Origin: Muricomes intestini
GTDB lineage: Bacteria > Bacillota > Clostridia > Lachnospirales > Lachnospiraceae
Length of the DNA stretch: 64,000 nucleotides
Direction of reading: 5' to 3'
Assembly (NCBI RefSeq): GCF_004346165.1
Contig: NZ_SLZZ01000004.1
Location: 1 to 64,000, forward strand
Numbering within the stretch: position 1 is the first letter of the stretch; each line of letters starts with the position of its first letter. Both the position numbers and the translations under genes were made by a program. Below are positions 1 to 8,195 of the stretch, piece by piece. The notes under the pieces were generated by a model, which saw only the letters and a list, made by a program, of their open reading frames with translations, ran no database searches and was not told where the DNA came from.

Positions 1-160
1 AAAGCCGGCTGAAAGGGGTGACAGCAGTGCCTTCGGACATCAGACTCTGCTGATATCATACCACAGGATTAACCATATAAAAAAGTAACTATTGACTGTA
101 TAGATGGGAATAGGAATGAGGGGAATCCTCAGAGATATCCTTACCTCTATACCAAAAAAG

Positions 161-202
161 AATAAGTCTGTAAGCTGTATTTTTCTTGCTTACAAACTTA
201 TT
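161..202 (+). promoter_or_regulatory. Hairpin upstream of the first sugar kinase gene
   Basis: Inverted repeat with arms AATAAGT and ACTTATT, extended inward by GTAAGC/GCTTAC around an AT-rich loop. It ends only a few bases before the ribosome binding site of the next gene. No run of T follows the stem on the + strand, so it may be a processing or translational control stem rather than a terminator. The first 219 bases hold no gene I can support. Bases 1-51 could be the very end of an upstream reading frame, but that is too short to identify. Confidence 0.4.
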
Positions 203-219
203 ATACGAGGGGTGAATAT

Positions 220-1236
220 ATGGGAGTGGAAAAACAGGGGCACGTAGTATGCGTAGGCCAGGCGCTCGTAGATTGTATCACCAGGGGAATGGAAGAAAAG
301 CCTTATAAGAAAAATGTGTACAGGGCAGAATCCATCACGTTGAACACGGGCGGAGACGCTTTAAATGAATCAATTGTCTTATCTCATCTGGGCCATCGGG
401 TTAGTCTGATGTGTGGATTGGGAAAGGATATTCCAGGACAGATGATACTTCACACAGCTAAAGAAAATGGTGTCGATGTATCCTGTACCACAGTATCGGA
501 AGAACTATCGACACCCATTGCCAATCTTATGGTACAAAAGGACGGCAATCGTCAGTCGGTCAACAGTCTTGCGGCTATGGCGACAGGATATGTTCCGGAA
601 GAACGTGCTTTTGGCGGTGCCAAGGTGGTATCCTTTGCCAGCTTGTTCAGGGCACCGCTTGACAGAAAGGAGAATGTTCTTCGGTTAATGAAAGCTGCAA
701 AAAAAGAGGGCGCAATTGTCTGTGCCGATACAAAAATGCCTATATACAGGAATATTTCTGGAGAAGACATTCGGGAAATTTTACCTTACATTGATTATAT
801 GTTTCCAAATGAAAATGAAGCCTATTATTATAGCCATATATTGACAGAGGAGGCATCAGGGGCCTCCGTTTTAGGGAAGAATGAGTTTGTTAGGAAAGCA
901 GATATTTCCAGAGAAGGTCAAGAACAGGAGGAACAAACACTGTTCTTGGAGATGGGTAAAAAGTTTTGCCAACACGGTGTACAGAATGTTATCATTAAGA
1001 CTGGTGAGAAAGGCTGTATTGCTGTCAATGAGAGTGGAAGCTTTCATGTGCCGGCCAGGAAAGTAAAGGCAGTAGATTCCACAGGTGCTGGGGATAATTT
1101 TGTGGCAGGCTTTATCCACGGAATTCTGAGTGATTGGGATTTAACACAATGCTGTGATTACGGTACACAATGCGCGGCTTTGTCTGTGCAATATGTAGGT
1201 GCAGTGACAGGAATCAGCAGACATGGAATTACATAG
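220..1236 (+). CDS. PfkB-family (ribokinase-like) carbohydrate kinase
   Basis: Cytosolic ATP-dependent sugar or nucleoside kinase of the ribokinase/PfkB superfamily. The N-terminal signature GGDALN is at residues 44-49. The C-terminal DSTGAGD motif is at residues 286-292, and its last Asp is the catalytic base of this family. At 338 residues it is slightly longer than the usual 300-330, because of a charged insert around residues 205-235. The start is supported by a GAGGGG ribosome binding site seven bases upstream. It appears to be a single-gene unit, with a convergent small gene downstream. The substrate cannot be read from sequence; fructokinase, 2-keto-3-deoxygluconate kinase and ribokinase all remain possible. 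Confidence 0.85.
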   Translation: MGVEKQGHVVCVGQALVDCITRGMEEKPYKKNVYRAESITLNTGGDALNESIVLSHLGHRVSLMCGLGKDIPGQMILHTAKENGVDVSCTTVSEELSTPIANLMVQKDGNRQSVNSLAAMATGYVPEERAFGGAKVVSFASLFRAPLDRKENVLRLMKAAKKEGAIVCADTKMPIYRNISGEDIREILPYIDYMFPNENEAYYYSHILTEEASGASVLGKNEFVRKADISREGQEQEEQTLFLEMGKKFCQHGVQNVIIKTGEKGCIAVNESGSFHVPARKVKAVDSTGAGDNFVAGFIHGILSDWDLTQCCDYGTQCAALSVQYVGAVTGISRHGIT

Positions 1237-1250
1237 GGAATATAAGCACC

Positions 1251-1412
1251 TTATAAAATCAAATACAGCACCAACAAAAGGGCACTGACAACTACAAAGG
1301 GCTTCTGAATTTTATTTGCAATTTGATTTGCCTTTGGGTTGGAGACCCAAAACAATACCATGTAGATACAGGAACAAATCAACGCTGCAATAAGTACAAT
1401 AGTTTTTAACAT
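1251..1412 (-). CDS. Small two-helix membrane protein, 53 residues
   Basis: An intact reading frame of 53 codons with an ATG start and a consensus ribosome binding site (GGAGGAG, about five bases upstream). The product has a hydrophobic stretch at about residues 4-23, a short polar loop containing a Pro-Lys pair and Lys/Asn/Gln residues, and a second hydrophobic stretch at about residues 38-53. This is the pattern of a hairpin-type integral membrane microprotein. It is transcribed toward the sugar kinase gene, ending 15 bases beyond its stop. I recognise no family. The start signal, the codon pattern and the clean two-helix layout make a real gene likelier than chance. Confidence 0.6.
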   Translation of the reverse strand: MLKTIVLIAALICSCIYMVLFWVSNPKANQIANKIQKPFVVVSALLLVLYLIL

Positions 1413-1609
1413 TTTATCTCCTCCGGATGTATAAGCTATTTCTTATTATAATCAATTCCAGGCAAGAAATCTATACCTGTTTTATATTCAGCTTCACTGC
1501 ACTGATGAGCACTAATGGTTCTATTGCAAACAGGGGAGGCGGCGGATCCTTTGGGTATTTTTTCCAATTATGAAGTTTATCTTTAAGGAGAAAAAAGCAT
1601 AAATCAAAG

Positions 1610-1643
1610 GGGGACAGTCCTTGTTGAAAAGGAGACTGTCCCC
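1610..1643. repeat. GGGGACAGTC palindrome, REP-like
   Basis: A ten-base perfect inverted repeat, GGGGACAGTC and GACTGTCCCC, around a 14-base loop, ending nine bases beyond the stop codon of the alcohol dehydrogenase gene. It resembles the GGGTCAGACCC palindromes found four more times in the first 9 kb and may be a variant of that family. It may also act as the 3' stem of the dehydrogenase mRNA. Only a weak T-rich stretch follows it on the - strand. Confidence 0.55.
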
Positions 1644-1652
1644 TTCGCGGAT

Positions 1653-2828
1653 TTATACCATAAGGTGATAGATGTTTTCCACATCCTTTTGTGTCAGCTC
1701 CACAAATCCGCCCAATGTCCCGGTATTTACATTTCCGTAGCAGGCGGTATGTGCTAATTTCTCAATATCCTCTTCTTTCGCTCCCAGTTCGGCAAAGTTC
1801 TTTGGCATGCCGATAGAAATTAAAAACTGGCGTAGTGCTTCAATTCCTGCCAGAGCAGTTTCTTCCGGGTTTTCGAAGTTCATCTGGCATCCCCATACCC
1901 GGACAGCAGCCTGCGCGAAGCGCATTACGTTGTGCTTCAGGTTATACTTAAATACGGCCGGCATTACAACAGCCAGGCCGGCTCCGTGGGCACAATCGTA
2001 TAGAGCAGACAGTTCATGTTCTATCTCATGGCTGGTCCAGTCCTGCGTTCTTCCGACACCGCAGGAATTATTGTGTGCCATCATACCTGCCCACATAATA
2101 TTTGCACGGGCATCATAGTTGTCCGGATCCTTTATCGCTCTTGGGCCTTCATGAATCATGGTCAGCAGTAAGGCTTCAATCATTCTGTCAGTAACTTCGA
2201 CTTCTGTTGTATTTGTCAGATATCTCTCATACAGATGAGCCATAATATCCGTAATGCCGCAGGCAGTCTGATAAGCTGGGAGAGTCTGTGCCAGGGCTGG
2301 GTTCATGATTGTAAATTTGGGTCTCAATCCCTCACCGGAAGCCCCACGTTTAAACATTCCCTCCTCTTTTGTGATGACGGAATCAGGAGAGCCTTCACTT
2401 CCGGCGGCAGAAATAGTGACAACCGTGCCCAAAGACAGCGCATTTTCTACGGGCTTCCCTTCGTAGTAATCCCAAAAATCGCCGTCGTATGGGACACCTG
2501 CTGCGATAGCCTTTGCGGAATCGATTGTACTGCCGCCGCCCACAGCTAAGATAAAATCGATCTTTTCATTCCTGCAAAGTTCAATTCCTTCATAAACCAG
2601 ACCGCTTCTTGGATTTGGTTTTACCCCTCCGAGTTCAATATATGTCAGATGCTCTTTTTCCAGTGATTGTTTTACCCGGTCAAGTAATCCGGAACGGATG
2701 ACAGAGCCTCCGCCGTAGTGTATTAAAACCTTGCTGCCACCAAACCGTTTCACATATTTTCCGGTTTCATTCTCAGTGCCCATCCCAAATGCAAAATACG
2801 TGGGGGCAAAAAATGTAAAATTATCCAT
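1653..2828 (-). CDS. Iron-containing alcohol dehydrogenase (butanol dehydrogenase type)
   Basis: Cytosolic group III (Fe-dependent) NAD(P)H alcohol dehydrogenase that interconverts aldehydes and alcohols in fermentation. The nucleotide-binding GGGS-T-I-D-S-A-K motif begins at residue 97. The four metal ligands typical of the family are visible as Asp194, His198, His267 and His281. The length of 391 residues is normal for the BdhA/YqhD branch. An AAAGGAGG site supports the start. It is transcribed away from the AraC regulator and its sugar operon, so the two may share control, for instance by reducing an aldehyde made during sugar breakdown. That link is inference. Confidence 0.92.
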   Translation of the reverse strand: MDNFTFFAPTYFAFGMGTENETGKYVKRFGGSKVLIHYGGGSVIRSGLLDRVKQSLEKEHLTYIELGGVKPNPRSGLVYEGIELCRNEKIDFILAVGGGSTIDSAKAIAAGVPYDGDFWDYYEGKPVENALSLGTVVTISAAGSEGSPDSVITKEEGMFKRGASGEGLRPKFTIMNPALAQTLPAYQTACGITDIMAHLYERYLTNTTEVEVTDRMIEALLLTMIHEGPRAIKDPDNYDARANIMWAGMMAHNNSCGVGRTQDWTSHEIEHELSALYDCAHGAGLAVVMPAVFKYNLKHNVMRFAQAAVRVWGCQMNFENPEETALAGIEALRQFLISIGMPKNFAELGAKEEDIEKLAHTACYGNVNTGTLGGFVELTQKDVENIYHLMV

Positions 2829-2953
2829 GTACAGACCTCCTTTTTCATGTGTTAGTATACAGTATAATTCCTATCTGCAGAAAACACAAGATGGCAGATA
2901 AACAGTGTCACAGGCTGGAAAGGTTTTCTGTTAGATTTGCCGATAATGAATTA

Positions 2954-2982
2954 TTGACGGAGATTACATAAAATGATACCAT
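2954..2982 (+). promoter_or_regulatory. Probable promoter of the AraC-type regulator gene
   Basis: TTGACG, 17-base spacer, TACCAT, with a TG one base before the -10 (extended -10). It lies just before the REP element and the AraC-family gene. It was identified by eye from sequence alone. Confidence 0.5.
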
Positions 2983-2989
2983 CAAGTTG

Positions 2990-3032
2990 AGAATATTCTG
3001 AAAATGGAGGCCAAAGGGGTCTGACCCCTTTT
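2990..3032 (+). repeat. REP-like element, copy 1
   Basis: Composed of the palindrome AGAATATTCT, a short linker, then the palindrome AAAGGGGTCTGACCCCTTTT. The same two-palindrome arrangement recurs at 6232-6274, 8135-8174 (inverted) and 8959-8999. This copy lies between the promoter and the start codon of the AraC-type gene, so it would be part of that gene's 5' untranslated RNA. Confidence 0.8.
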
Positions 3033-3042
3033 CGAAAAAGGT

Positions 3043-3867
3043 ATGGAATTTAAACATGAGTTAATTGTACCAAGTGAGAATTTACCGTTTAAGATATTTG
3101 TTTTTGAAGGCAGAGAAGGCGGCTATTTCCGGGATGCACACTGGCACAGGTCTGTAGAGATATTTGCTGTGTTCGAGGGGGCTTTGACTTTTTATATTAA
3201 CCGGGAAAAATACCCTCTGCATGCAGGGGAGTTTATACTAGTGAACCCTAATGAAATTCATTCTATAGATTCACCTGTGCCGAATCTGACTGTGGTGGTT
3301 CAGATACCCTTAAAGACCTTTGAGAACTACTATACAGGGGAACAGTTTATTAGCTTTACGCATGATGCACAAACCCAGGACAAAAAAGTGATGTCATTAA
3401 TTTCCGACATTTATCACATATACACAGGGAAAAAATGCGGATATGATTTCAAAGTTCTAGGTCTGTTCTATGAGCTTTTATATCAGATGGTGACAAAGTA
3501 CCGGGAGACAGAAGTAAGCTCGGACATGCTTAGGAAAAATCAAAGATTAAACCGTCTTTCTGTGATTACCTCTTATGTGAAGGAACATTACATGGACGAG
3601 CTTTCCCTGGAACGGCTGGGTGAGATATTCGGGTATTCTCCCGCTTATCTGTCCAGAATGTTTCAGAAATATGCGGGAATTAACTATAAATCTTACCTTC
3701 AGAGCATACGGGCGGAGTACGCTTTGAAGGAACTGCTAAACACAGAATACACAATAAGTGAGATTGCTCTGAACAATGGTTTTCCAAACAGTAAGGCGAT
3801 GGGCAAGGCCTTTCGGAAAAAGTACGGTATGCTGCCCAGTGAATTTAGGAAAAAGACAAGAAAGTGA
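3043..3867 (+). CDS. AraC-family transcriptional regulator with N-terminal cupin
   Basis: A 274-residue sugar-type AraC activator. The N-terminal 100 residues read as a cupin sensing domain, with an H-W-H-R-S-V-E-I-F segment near residues 30-38 and the L-V-N-P-N-E-I-H-S strand near 69-77. The C-terminal 100 residues carry the double helix-turn-helix, with SLERLGEIFGYSPAYLSRMF and ISEIALNNGFPNSKAM-type helices. The Shine-Dalgarno is weak (AAAAAGG). The gene lies directly upstream of DUF4867, the isomerase and the kinase in the same direction, so it most likely controls that operon in response to its sugar. The inverted repeat at 3893-3924 is a candidate binding site. Confidence 0.9.
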   Translation: MEFKHELIVPSENLPFKIFVFEGREGGYFRDAHWHRSVEIFAVFEGALTFYINREKYPLHAGEFILVNPNEIHSIDSPVPNLTVVVQIPLKTFENYYTGEQFISFTHDAQTQDKKVMSLISDIYHIYTGKKCGYDFKVLGLFYELLYQMVTKYRETEVSSDMLRKNQRLNRLSVITSYVKEHYMDELSLERLGEIFGYSPAYLSRMFQKYAGINYKSYLQSIRAEYALKELLNTEYTISEIALNNGFPNSKAMGKAFRKKYGMLPSEFRKKTRK

Positions 3868-3877
3868 CATTGTTTAG

Positions 3878-3924
3878 TTGAATATTTGGTCGAAGGATAT
3901 ACAATAAATTGGTAGAATATCCTT
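3878..3924 (+). promoter_or_regulatory. Promoter and candidate AraC operator of the isomerase-kinase operon
   Basis: A promoter-like TTGAAT, 16-base spacer, TACAAT is overlapped by a perfect eight-base inverted repeat. The arms AAGGATAT (3893-3900) and ATATCCTT (3917-3924) are separated by 16 bases and straddle the -10 region. The spacing fits a dimeric regulator. The nearest candidate is the AraC-type protein encoded just upstream. The assignment of the site to this regulator is inference. Confidence 0.5.
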
Positions 3925-3972
3925 ATAAGAATAAAAGCAATAAAAATTCGTAATTGTTTAGGAGGGAAGGCA

Positions 3973-4590
3973 ATGGAAATTCAGAAGGTAACAGACTCTT
4001 CGTTTGGCAAATACGGTAAGGTTCTGGAAGAATATTCTGTCAGCAGAATTCTCAGAGAAATGGAGCATACCCCTTTGCCGGAAAAGGTTATTTATATGCC
4101 GGCGGTGGAGGAGTTGGAGGCCCTGCCGGAGGCAGAGGCTTTCAAAAAACGGGCGTTCGGTGGACTGCCAATTCAGATTGGATATTGCAATGGGGATAAT
4201 CACAAGCTGAATGCGTTGGAGTACCACCGCTCGTCTGAGATTAATATTGCGGTGACGAATATGATTTTGTTGTTAGGGGCACAGCAGGATGTTCAGCCGG
4301 ACTATACTTATGATACCTCTCTGGTGGAGGCGTTTCTAGTTCCTGCGGGAACGGTTGTGGAAATGTATGCGACAACGTTGCACTATGCTCCGTGCACGGC
4401 ACAGCCGGGAGGATTTAGATGTGTTGTGATTTTGCCTGCCGATACAAACACAGAGCTGACATTTGTACCCGGGGAAAATGGAGAGGACAGGTTAATTGCA
4501 GCAAAGAATAAATGGCTGATTGCACATCGTGAAGCAGGCATTGAAGGGGCTTTCTGCGGGCTGAGGGGTGAAAACATAAGCTTAAGTTGA
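3973..4590 (+). CDS. DUF4867 family protein (cupin-like), sugar operon member
   Basis: A 205-residue soluble protein that I recognise as DUF4867, a Firmicutes family usually found beside fucose-isomerase-like genes. It contains HKLNALEYHRSSEIN (residues 77-91) and the V-E-A-F-L-V-P-A-G-T-V-V-E strand pattern, which suggest a single-domain cupin-type beta barrel acting on a sugar or sugar acid. A GGAGGGAAG site supports the start. The gene is first in an operon with an isomerase and a sugar kinase. A role as a mutarotase, epimerase or sugar sensor is conceivable, but no catalytic function has been assigned to my knowledge. Confidence 0.8.
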   Translation: MEIQKVTDSSFGKYGKVLEEYSVSRILREMEHTPLPEKVIYMPAVEELEALPEAEAFKKRAFGGLPIQIGYCNGDNHKLNALEYHRSSEINIAVTNMILLLGAQQDVQPDYTYDTSLVEAFLVPAGTVVEMYATTLHYAPCTAQPGGFRCVVILPADTNTELTFVPGENGEDRLIAAKNKWLIAHREAGIEGAFCGLRGENISLS

Positions 4591-4722
4591 AGTCAAAGAC
4601 TCCGCAGCAAGCTGATGGGGCATCAAACTTACAGTGTGGCAGGCTGCGGGGTATTTGACCCTCGCGGCAGTCGCCAAATGGAAATGCAAGCATTTCCGCT
4701 TGGTTTGTTGCCCGCGGGAATA
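4591..4722 (+). repeat. Double-hairpin repeat (family B), copy 1
   Basis: About 132 bases beginning immediately after the DUF4867 stop codon and ending 22 bases before the isomerase start. The first hairpin is bounded by GTCAAAGAC and GGTATTTGAC with a CCGCAGC/GCTGCGG core. The second is bounded by CTCGCGGCAG and TGCCCGCGGG and contains an inner stem GGAAATGC/GCATTTCC. Related copies lie at 36349-36480 (opposite strand) and 48125-48250, also directly after or overlapping a coding end. No strong run of T follows, so transcription may read through. Confidence 0.85.
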
Positions 4723-4744
4723 AAAAGAAAGTGAGGAATAGAAA

Positions 4745-6229
4745 ATGAACAATATGCCAGAATTAAAAATCGGAGTTGTGGCGGTCAGCAGAGACTGCTT
4801 TCCAGAAAGTCTTTCTGTGACACGCAGGGAAGCGCTTATGAAAGCTTACAGAGAAAAATATGGTGATGAAGAAGTTTACGAATGTCCAATCTGCATTGTA
4901 GAAAGTGAAATCCATATGGTGCAGGCTCTGGAGGACATAAAAAATGCTGGCTGCAACTCCCTTGTCGTTTATCTTGGTAATTTCGGACCGGAGATAGCAG
5001 AGACACTGCTTGCAAAACATTTTGACGGACCGAAGATGTTTATTGCGGCCGCAGAAGAGACAGGGAATAATCTGGTGCAGGGCCGGGGGGATGCATACTG
5101 TGGAATGCTCAATGCCAGCTATAATCTAAAGCTGCGCAATATTAAAGCATATATCCCGGAATATCCCGTGGGAACGGCAGAGGAATGTGCGGATATGATT
5201 CAGGAATTCAAACCGATTGCAAGGGCAGTCATAGGCTTGAGCAGCTTGAAAATTATCAGTTTCGGCCCCCGTCCTTTAAATTTTCTTGCATGTAATGCAC
5301 CGATTCAGCAGCTTTACAACCTGGGAGTAGAAATCGAAGAAAACTCCGAGTTGGATTTATTCGAGGCGTACAACAAGCATGCCGGAGACGAAAGAATTCC
5401 TTGTGTTGTAAAGGAAATGGAGGCGGAACTGGGAGCAGGCAACAAAAAGCCGGAGATTCTCACAAAGCTGGCCCAGTATGAAATTACTCTGAAAGATTGG
5501 GTCAAGGAGCATAAAGGATACAGAAAATACGTTGCGATTGCAGGAAAATGCTGGCCGGCATTTCAGACCCAGTTCGGATTTGTACCATGCTATGTCAACA
5601 GCCGTCTGACCGCAGAAGGAATTCCAGTATCCTGCGAGGTGGATATTTACGGAGCCTTGAGCGAGTTTATCGGAACGGTTGTAAGTGAGGATACTGTAAC
5701 ACTGTTGGATATCAATAATACTGTACCTGCAGACATGTATAAAGAAGACATAGAAGGAAAGTTCAACTATACACAGAAAGACACTTTTATGGGCTTCCAC
5801 TGTGGGAATACAGCTTCAGGAAAACTTTCCTTCTGTGAGATGAAGAACCAGATGATTATGGCGAGAACGCTGCCGGAAGAAGTAACACAGGGAACTCTTG
5901 AAGGAGATATTATACCCGGAGACATCACATTTTTCCGGCTGCAGAGCACGGCAGACTGTAAGCTGCGCGGATACATAGCCCAGGGCAAAGTACTCCCGGT
6001 GGCCACAAAATCTTTCGGCTCTATCGGCGTATTTGCCATACCCGAGATGGGAAGATTTTACCGCCATGTATTAATAGAGAGAAATTACCCCCATCATGGA
6101 GCGGTAGCCTTCGGAAATCACGGAAAAGCATTATTTGAAGTATTTAAGTATATTGGAGTTCCGGTAGAAGAAATAGGATATAACCAGCCGGCAGGGGTAA
6201 AATATCCGACAGAGAACCCGTGGAAGTAG
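4745..6229 (+). CDS. L-fucose/L-arabinose isomerase-family protein
   Basis: A 494-residue aldose-ketose isomerase-family enzyme, expected to be Mn2+-dependent and cytosolic. The N-terminal half has the Rossmann-like domains of this fold and the FGPRPLNF segment near residue 175. The C-terminal half carries the acidic and histidine residues that bind metal in the family, including the final NYPHHGAVAFGNHGKALFE region. It is shorter than E. coli FucI (about 590) and matches the short clostridial subgroup. With the kinase downstream it should turn an aldose into a ketose for phosphorylation. D-arabinose, L-fucose or a related pentose are candidates. No fuculose-phosphate aldolase is present, which argues for a pentose. 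Confidence 0.82.
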   Translation: MNNMPELKIGVVAVSRDCFPESLSVTRREALMKAYREKYGDEEVYECPICIVESEIHMVQALEDIKNAGCNSLVVYLGNFGPEIAETLLAKHFDGPKMFIAAAEETGNNLVQGRGDAYCGMLNASYNLKLRNIKAYIPEYPVGTAEECADMIQEFKPIARAVIGLSSLKIISFGPRPLNFLACNAPIQQLYNLGVEIEENSELDLFEAYNKHAGDERIPCVVKEMEAELGAGNKKPEILTKLAQYEITLKDWVKEHKGYRKYVAIAGKCWPAFQTQFGFVPCYVNSRLTAEGIPVSCEVDIYGALSEFIGTVVSEDTVTLLDINNTVPADMYKEDIEGKFNYTQKDTFMGFHCGNTASGKLSFCEMKNQMIMARTLPEEVTQGTLEGDIIPGDITFFRLQSTADCKLRGYIAQGKVLPVATKSFGSIGVFAIPEMGRFYRHVLIERNYPHHGAVAFGNHGKALFEVFKYIGVPVEEIGYNQPAGVKYPTENPWK

Positions 6230-6231
6230 AC

Positions 6232-6274
6232 AGAATATTCTGAAAACGAAGCGCAAAAGGGTCAGACCCCTTTT
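6232..6274 (+). repeat. REP-like element, copy 2
   Basis: AGAATATTCT followed by a linker and AAAAGGGTCAGACCCCTTTT, in the same order as copy 1. It fills most of the 59-base gap between the isomerase stop and the kinase start. The kinase ribosome binding site (GGAGGTGG) lies immediately after it. Confidence 0.85.
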
Positions 6275-6288
6275 AACGGAGGTGGATT

Positions 6289-7761
6289 ATGTTATATATA
6301 GGAATTGATTTAGGCACATCAGCAGTGAAGCTTTTGTTAATGGATGAGAATGGAAAGATCTGCAATACTGTTTCGAAGGAATACCCGCTGTATTTCCCTC
6401 ACCCGGGCTGGTCAGAACAAGATCCCCGGGACTGGTACAAGCAGACAATGGAAGGGATGAAAGAGCTGACGGCAGACTGCGACAAGTTCCGGATTGCAGG
6501 TATTAGCTTTGGCGGCCAGATGCATGGACTTGTGGTGCTGGATGAAAATGACGAGGTGATTCGTCCGGCTATTTTGTGGAATGACGGGCGTACCGGCAAG
6601 GAGACAGAATATCTGAATGATGTGATTGGAAAAGAGAAACTGTCTGCCTATACGGCAAATATTGCATTTGCCGGGTTTACGGCTCCGAAGCTTCTCTGGA
6701 TGAGGGAAAATGAGCCGGAAAACTTTGAAAAAATCAGGAAAATCATGCTGCCGAAGGATTATCTTGCATATAAACTAAGTGGTGTATTCTGCACGGATTA
6801 TTCTGATGCATCGGGGATGCTTCTGCTGGATGTGGAGCATAAATGCTGGTCAAAGGAAATGATGGAGATATGCGGTGTGGCACAGACACAGCTTCCTAAG
6901 TTATATGAAAGTTATGAAGTTGTGGGAAATATGAAGGCGGACGTGGCAGAAGCCTTTGGATTTGGAAAAGAGGTAAAGGTCATTGCGGGAGCCGGGGATA
7001 ATGCGGCGGCAGCAGTCGGAACAGGGACTGTCGGGGACGGCATGTGCAACATTTCACTTGGAACATCCGGAACTATTTTCATCTCAAGCAAATCTTTTGG
7101 TGTGGACGCAAACAATGCCCTCCATTCTTTTGCACATGCAGATGGAAATTACCATTTGATGGGATGTATGTTGAGTGCAGCGTCCTGTAATAAGTGGTGG
7201 ATGGACACAATTTTGCAGACAAAGGAATATGCTGCAGAGCAGGAACGTATTGTAAATTTGGGCCAAAACCAGGTGTTTTATCTTCCCTATCTGATGGGTG
7301 AACGCTCTCCCCACAATGATCCCAAGGCACGTGCTACCTTCATAGGCATGACTATGGACACGACAAGGGAAGAAATGACGCAGGCAGTCTTGGAAGGCGT
7401 GGCATTTGGCCTGAGGGATTCACTGGAAGTTGCCAGAAGCCTTGGTATTCAGATCGAGCGCACAAAAATATGCGGCGGCGGAGCAAAAAGTTCACTCTGG
7501 AAGAAGATTATTGCAAACGTGATGAATTTGAAAGTAGATGTTATTGAAAGTGAGGAAGGCCCGGGATACGGTGGCGCCATACTTGCTGCAGTTGGGTGCG
7601 GAGAATACACTTCGGTGGAAGAAGCGGCAGAGAAGCTCGTGAAGATTGTGGAAACTGTTGAGCCGGAGAAAGAACTGGTGGATAAGTATGAAGAAAGATA
7701 CCAGAAGTTCAGAAAGATCTACCCTGCTGTAAAAGGATTGTTCAGGGAACTGGCAGAATAA
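6289..7761 (+). CDS. xylB: FGGY-family sugar kinase, xylulokinase-like
   Basis: A 490-residue ATP-dependent kinase for a ketose or polyol. It has the FGGY N-terminal phosphate-binding motif DLGTSAVK at residues 7-14, the GGQMHGLVVLD substrate-domain segment typical of xylulokinases near residue 78, and the C-terminal GGGAKSSLWKKI adenosine motif near residue 399. Length and motifs fit XylB. The substrate should be the ketose made by the adjacent isomerase (D-ribulose, D-xylulose or L-fuculose), with the product entering the pentose phosphate pathway. It is the last gene of the AraC-linked operon. Confidence 0.88.
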   Translation: MLYIGIDLGTSAVKLLLMDENGKICNTVSKEYPLYFPHPGWSEQDPRDWYKQTMEGMKELTADCDKFRIAGISFGGQMHGLVVLDENDEVIRPAILWNDGRTGKETEYLNDVIGKEKLSAYTANIAFAGFTAPKLLWMRENEPENFEKIRKIMLPKDYLAYKLSGVFCTDYSDASGMLLLDVEHKCWSKEMMEICGVAQTQLPKLYESYEVVGNMKADVAEAFGFGKEVKVIAGAGDNAAAAVGTGTVGDGMCNISLGTSGTIFISSKSFGVDANNALHSFAHADGNYHLMGCMLSAASCNKWWMDTILQTKEYAAEQERIVNLGQNQVFYLPYLMGERSPHNDPKARATFIGMTMDTTREEMTQAVLEGVAFGLRDSLEVARSLGIQIERTKICGGGAKSSLWKKIIANVMNLKVDVIESEEGPGYGGAILAAVGCGEYTSVEEAAEKLVKIVETVEPEKELVDKYEERYQKFRKIYPAVKGLFRELAE

Positions 7762-7802
7762 TTTTTTGAGATAGACATTAAAAATTAAAAGAGGGATAAT
7801 AA

Positions 7803-7845
7803 AAAGGATGTGGAATATCGATTAAATCAACATTCCACATCCTTT
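7803..7845 (-). terminator. Intrinsic terminator after tRNA-Cys
   Basis: A 14-base perfect stem (AAAGGATGTGGAAT and its complement) with a 15-base loop. On the - strand the stem is followed by CTTTTTATTAT, a proper U-rich tail. It therefore ends transcription coming from the tRNA gene. Confidence 0.8.
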
Positions 7846-7861
7846 GTGAACTCTGTTTTAA

Positions 7862-7932
7862 AAGGCACAGACCGGATTTGAACCGGTGATCAGGGTGTTG
7901 CAGACCCACGCCTTACCACTTGGCTACTGCGC
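7862..7932 (-). tRNA. tRNA-Cys (GCA anticodon)
   Basis: On the - strand the acceptor arms GGCGCAG and CTGTGCC pair with one G-U, and the discriminator base is U, as usual for cysteine. The D arm GCC/GGC, the anticodon loop CTGCAAC (anticodon GCA) and the T arm ACCGG/CCGGT with the TTCAAAT loop are all visible. The CCA end is not encoded. The gene is solitary and transcribed against its neighbours. Between it and the sortase gene (7933-8195) I see only a REP element. Confidence 0.95.
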
Positions 7933-8134
7933 CGTGTTTGAGAAAATTAATGGTGCATCTCACTCAAACAGCTCTTAAAGTATACCAAAAATATAGCCGA
8001 CCGTCAATCATATTCGGCGAAATTTCCAGATACTTTTATTCTCCATTTTTATTCTCGCTCCGGCATCATTGGCAAAAATATTCTCCGACAGTTGAAAAAT
8101 AAATGCAGCACCCTTATAATGAAGAAGTGAAAAT

Positions 8135-8174
8135 AAGGGTCAGACCCTTTTGCGGACCATTTTCAGAATATTCA
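8135..8174 (-). repeat. REP-like element, copy 3 (inverted)
   Basis: The same two palindromes as the other copies, in the opposite order: AAGGGTCAGACCCTTTT first, AGAATATTCA last. The element therefore lies in reverse orientation. It is just upstream of the sortase ribosome binding site. Confidence 0.8.
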
Positions 8175-8195
8175 GAATACAGATGGGAGAAAATA

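Noticed and set aside
1-219. Partial coding sequence at the window start
   Set aside because: Frames stop within about 50-90 bases and are too short to tell from chance, so only the hairpin at 161-202 was kept.
7920-8102. Sixty-codon frame between the tRNA and the sortase gene
   Set aside because: It begins inside the tRNA gene on the other strand and has no ribosome site or recognisable product.
8103-8195. Longer N-terminus of the sortase
   Set aside because: The extra 31 codons run through an inverted REP element. The ATG at 8196 has a GGGAGA site and places the membrane helix correctly.
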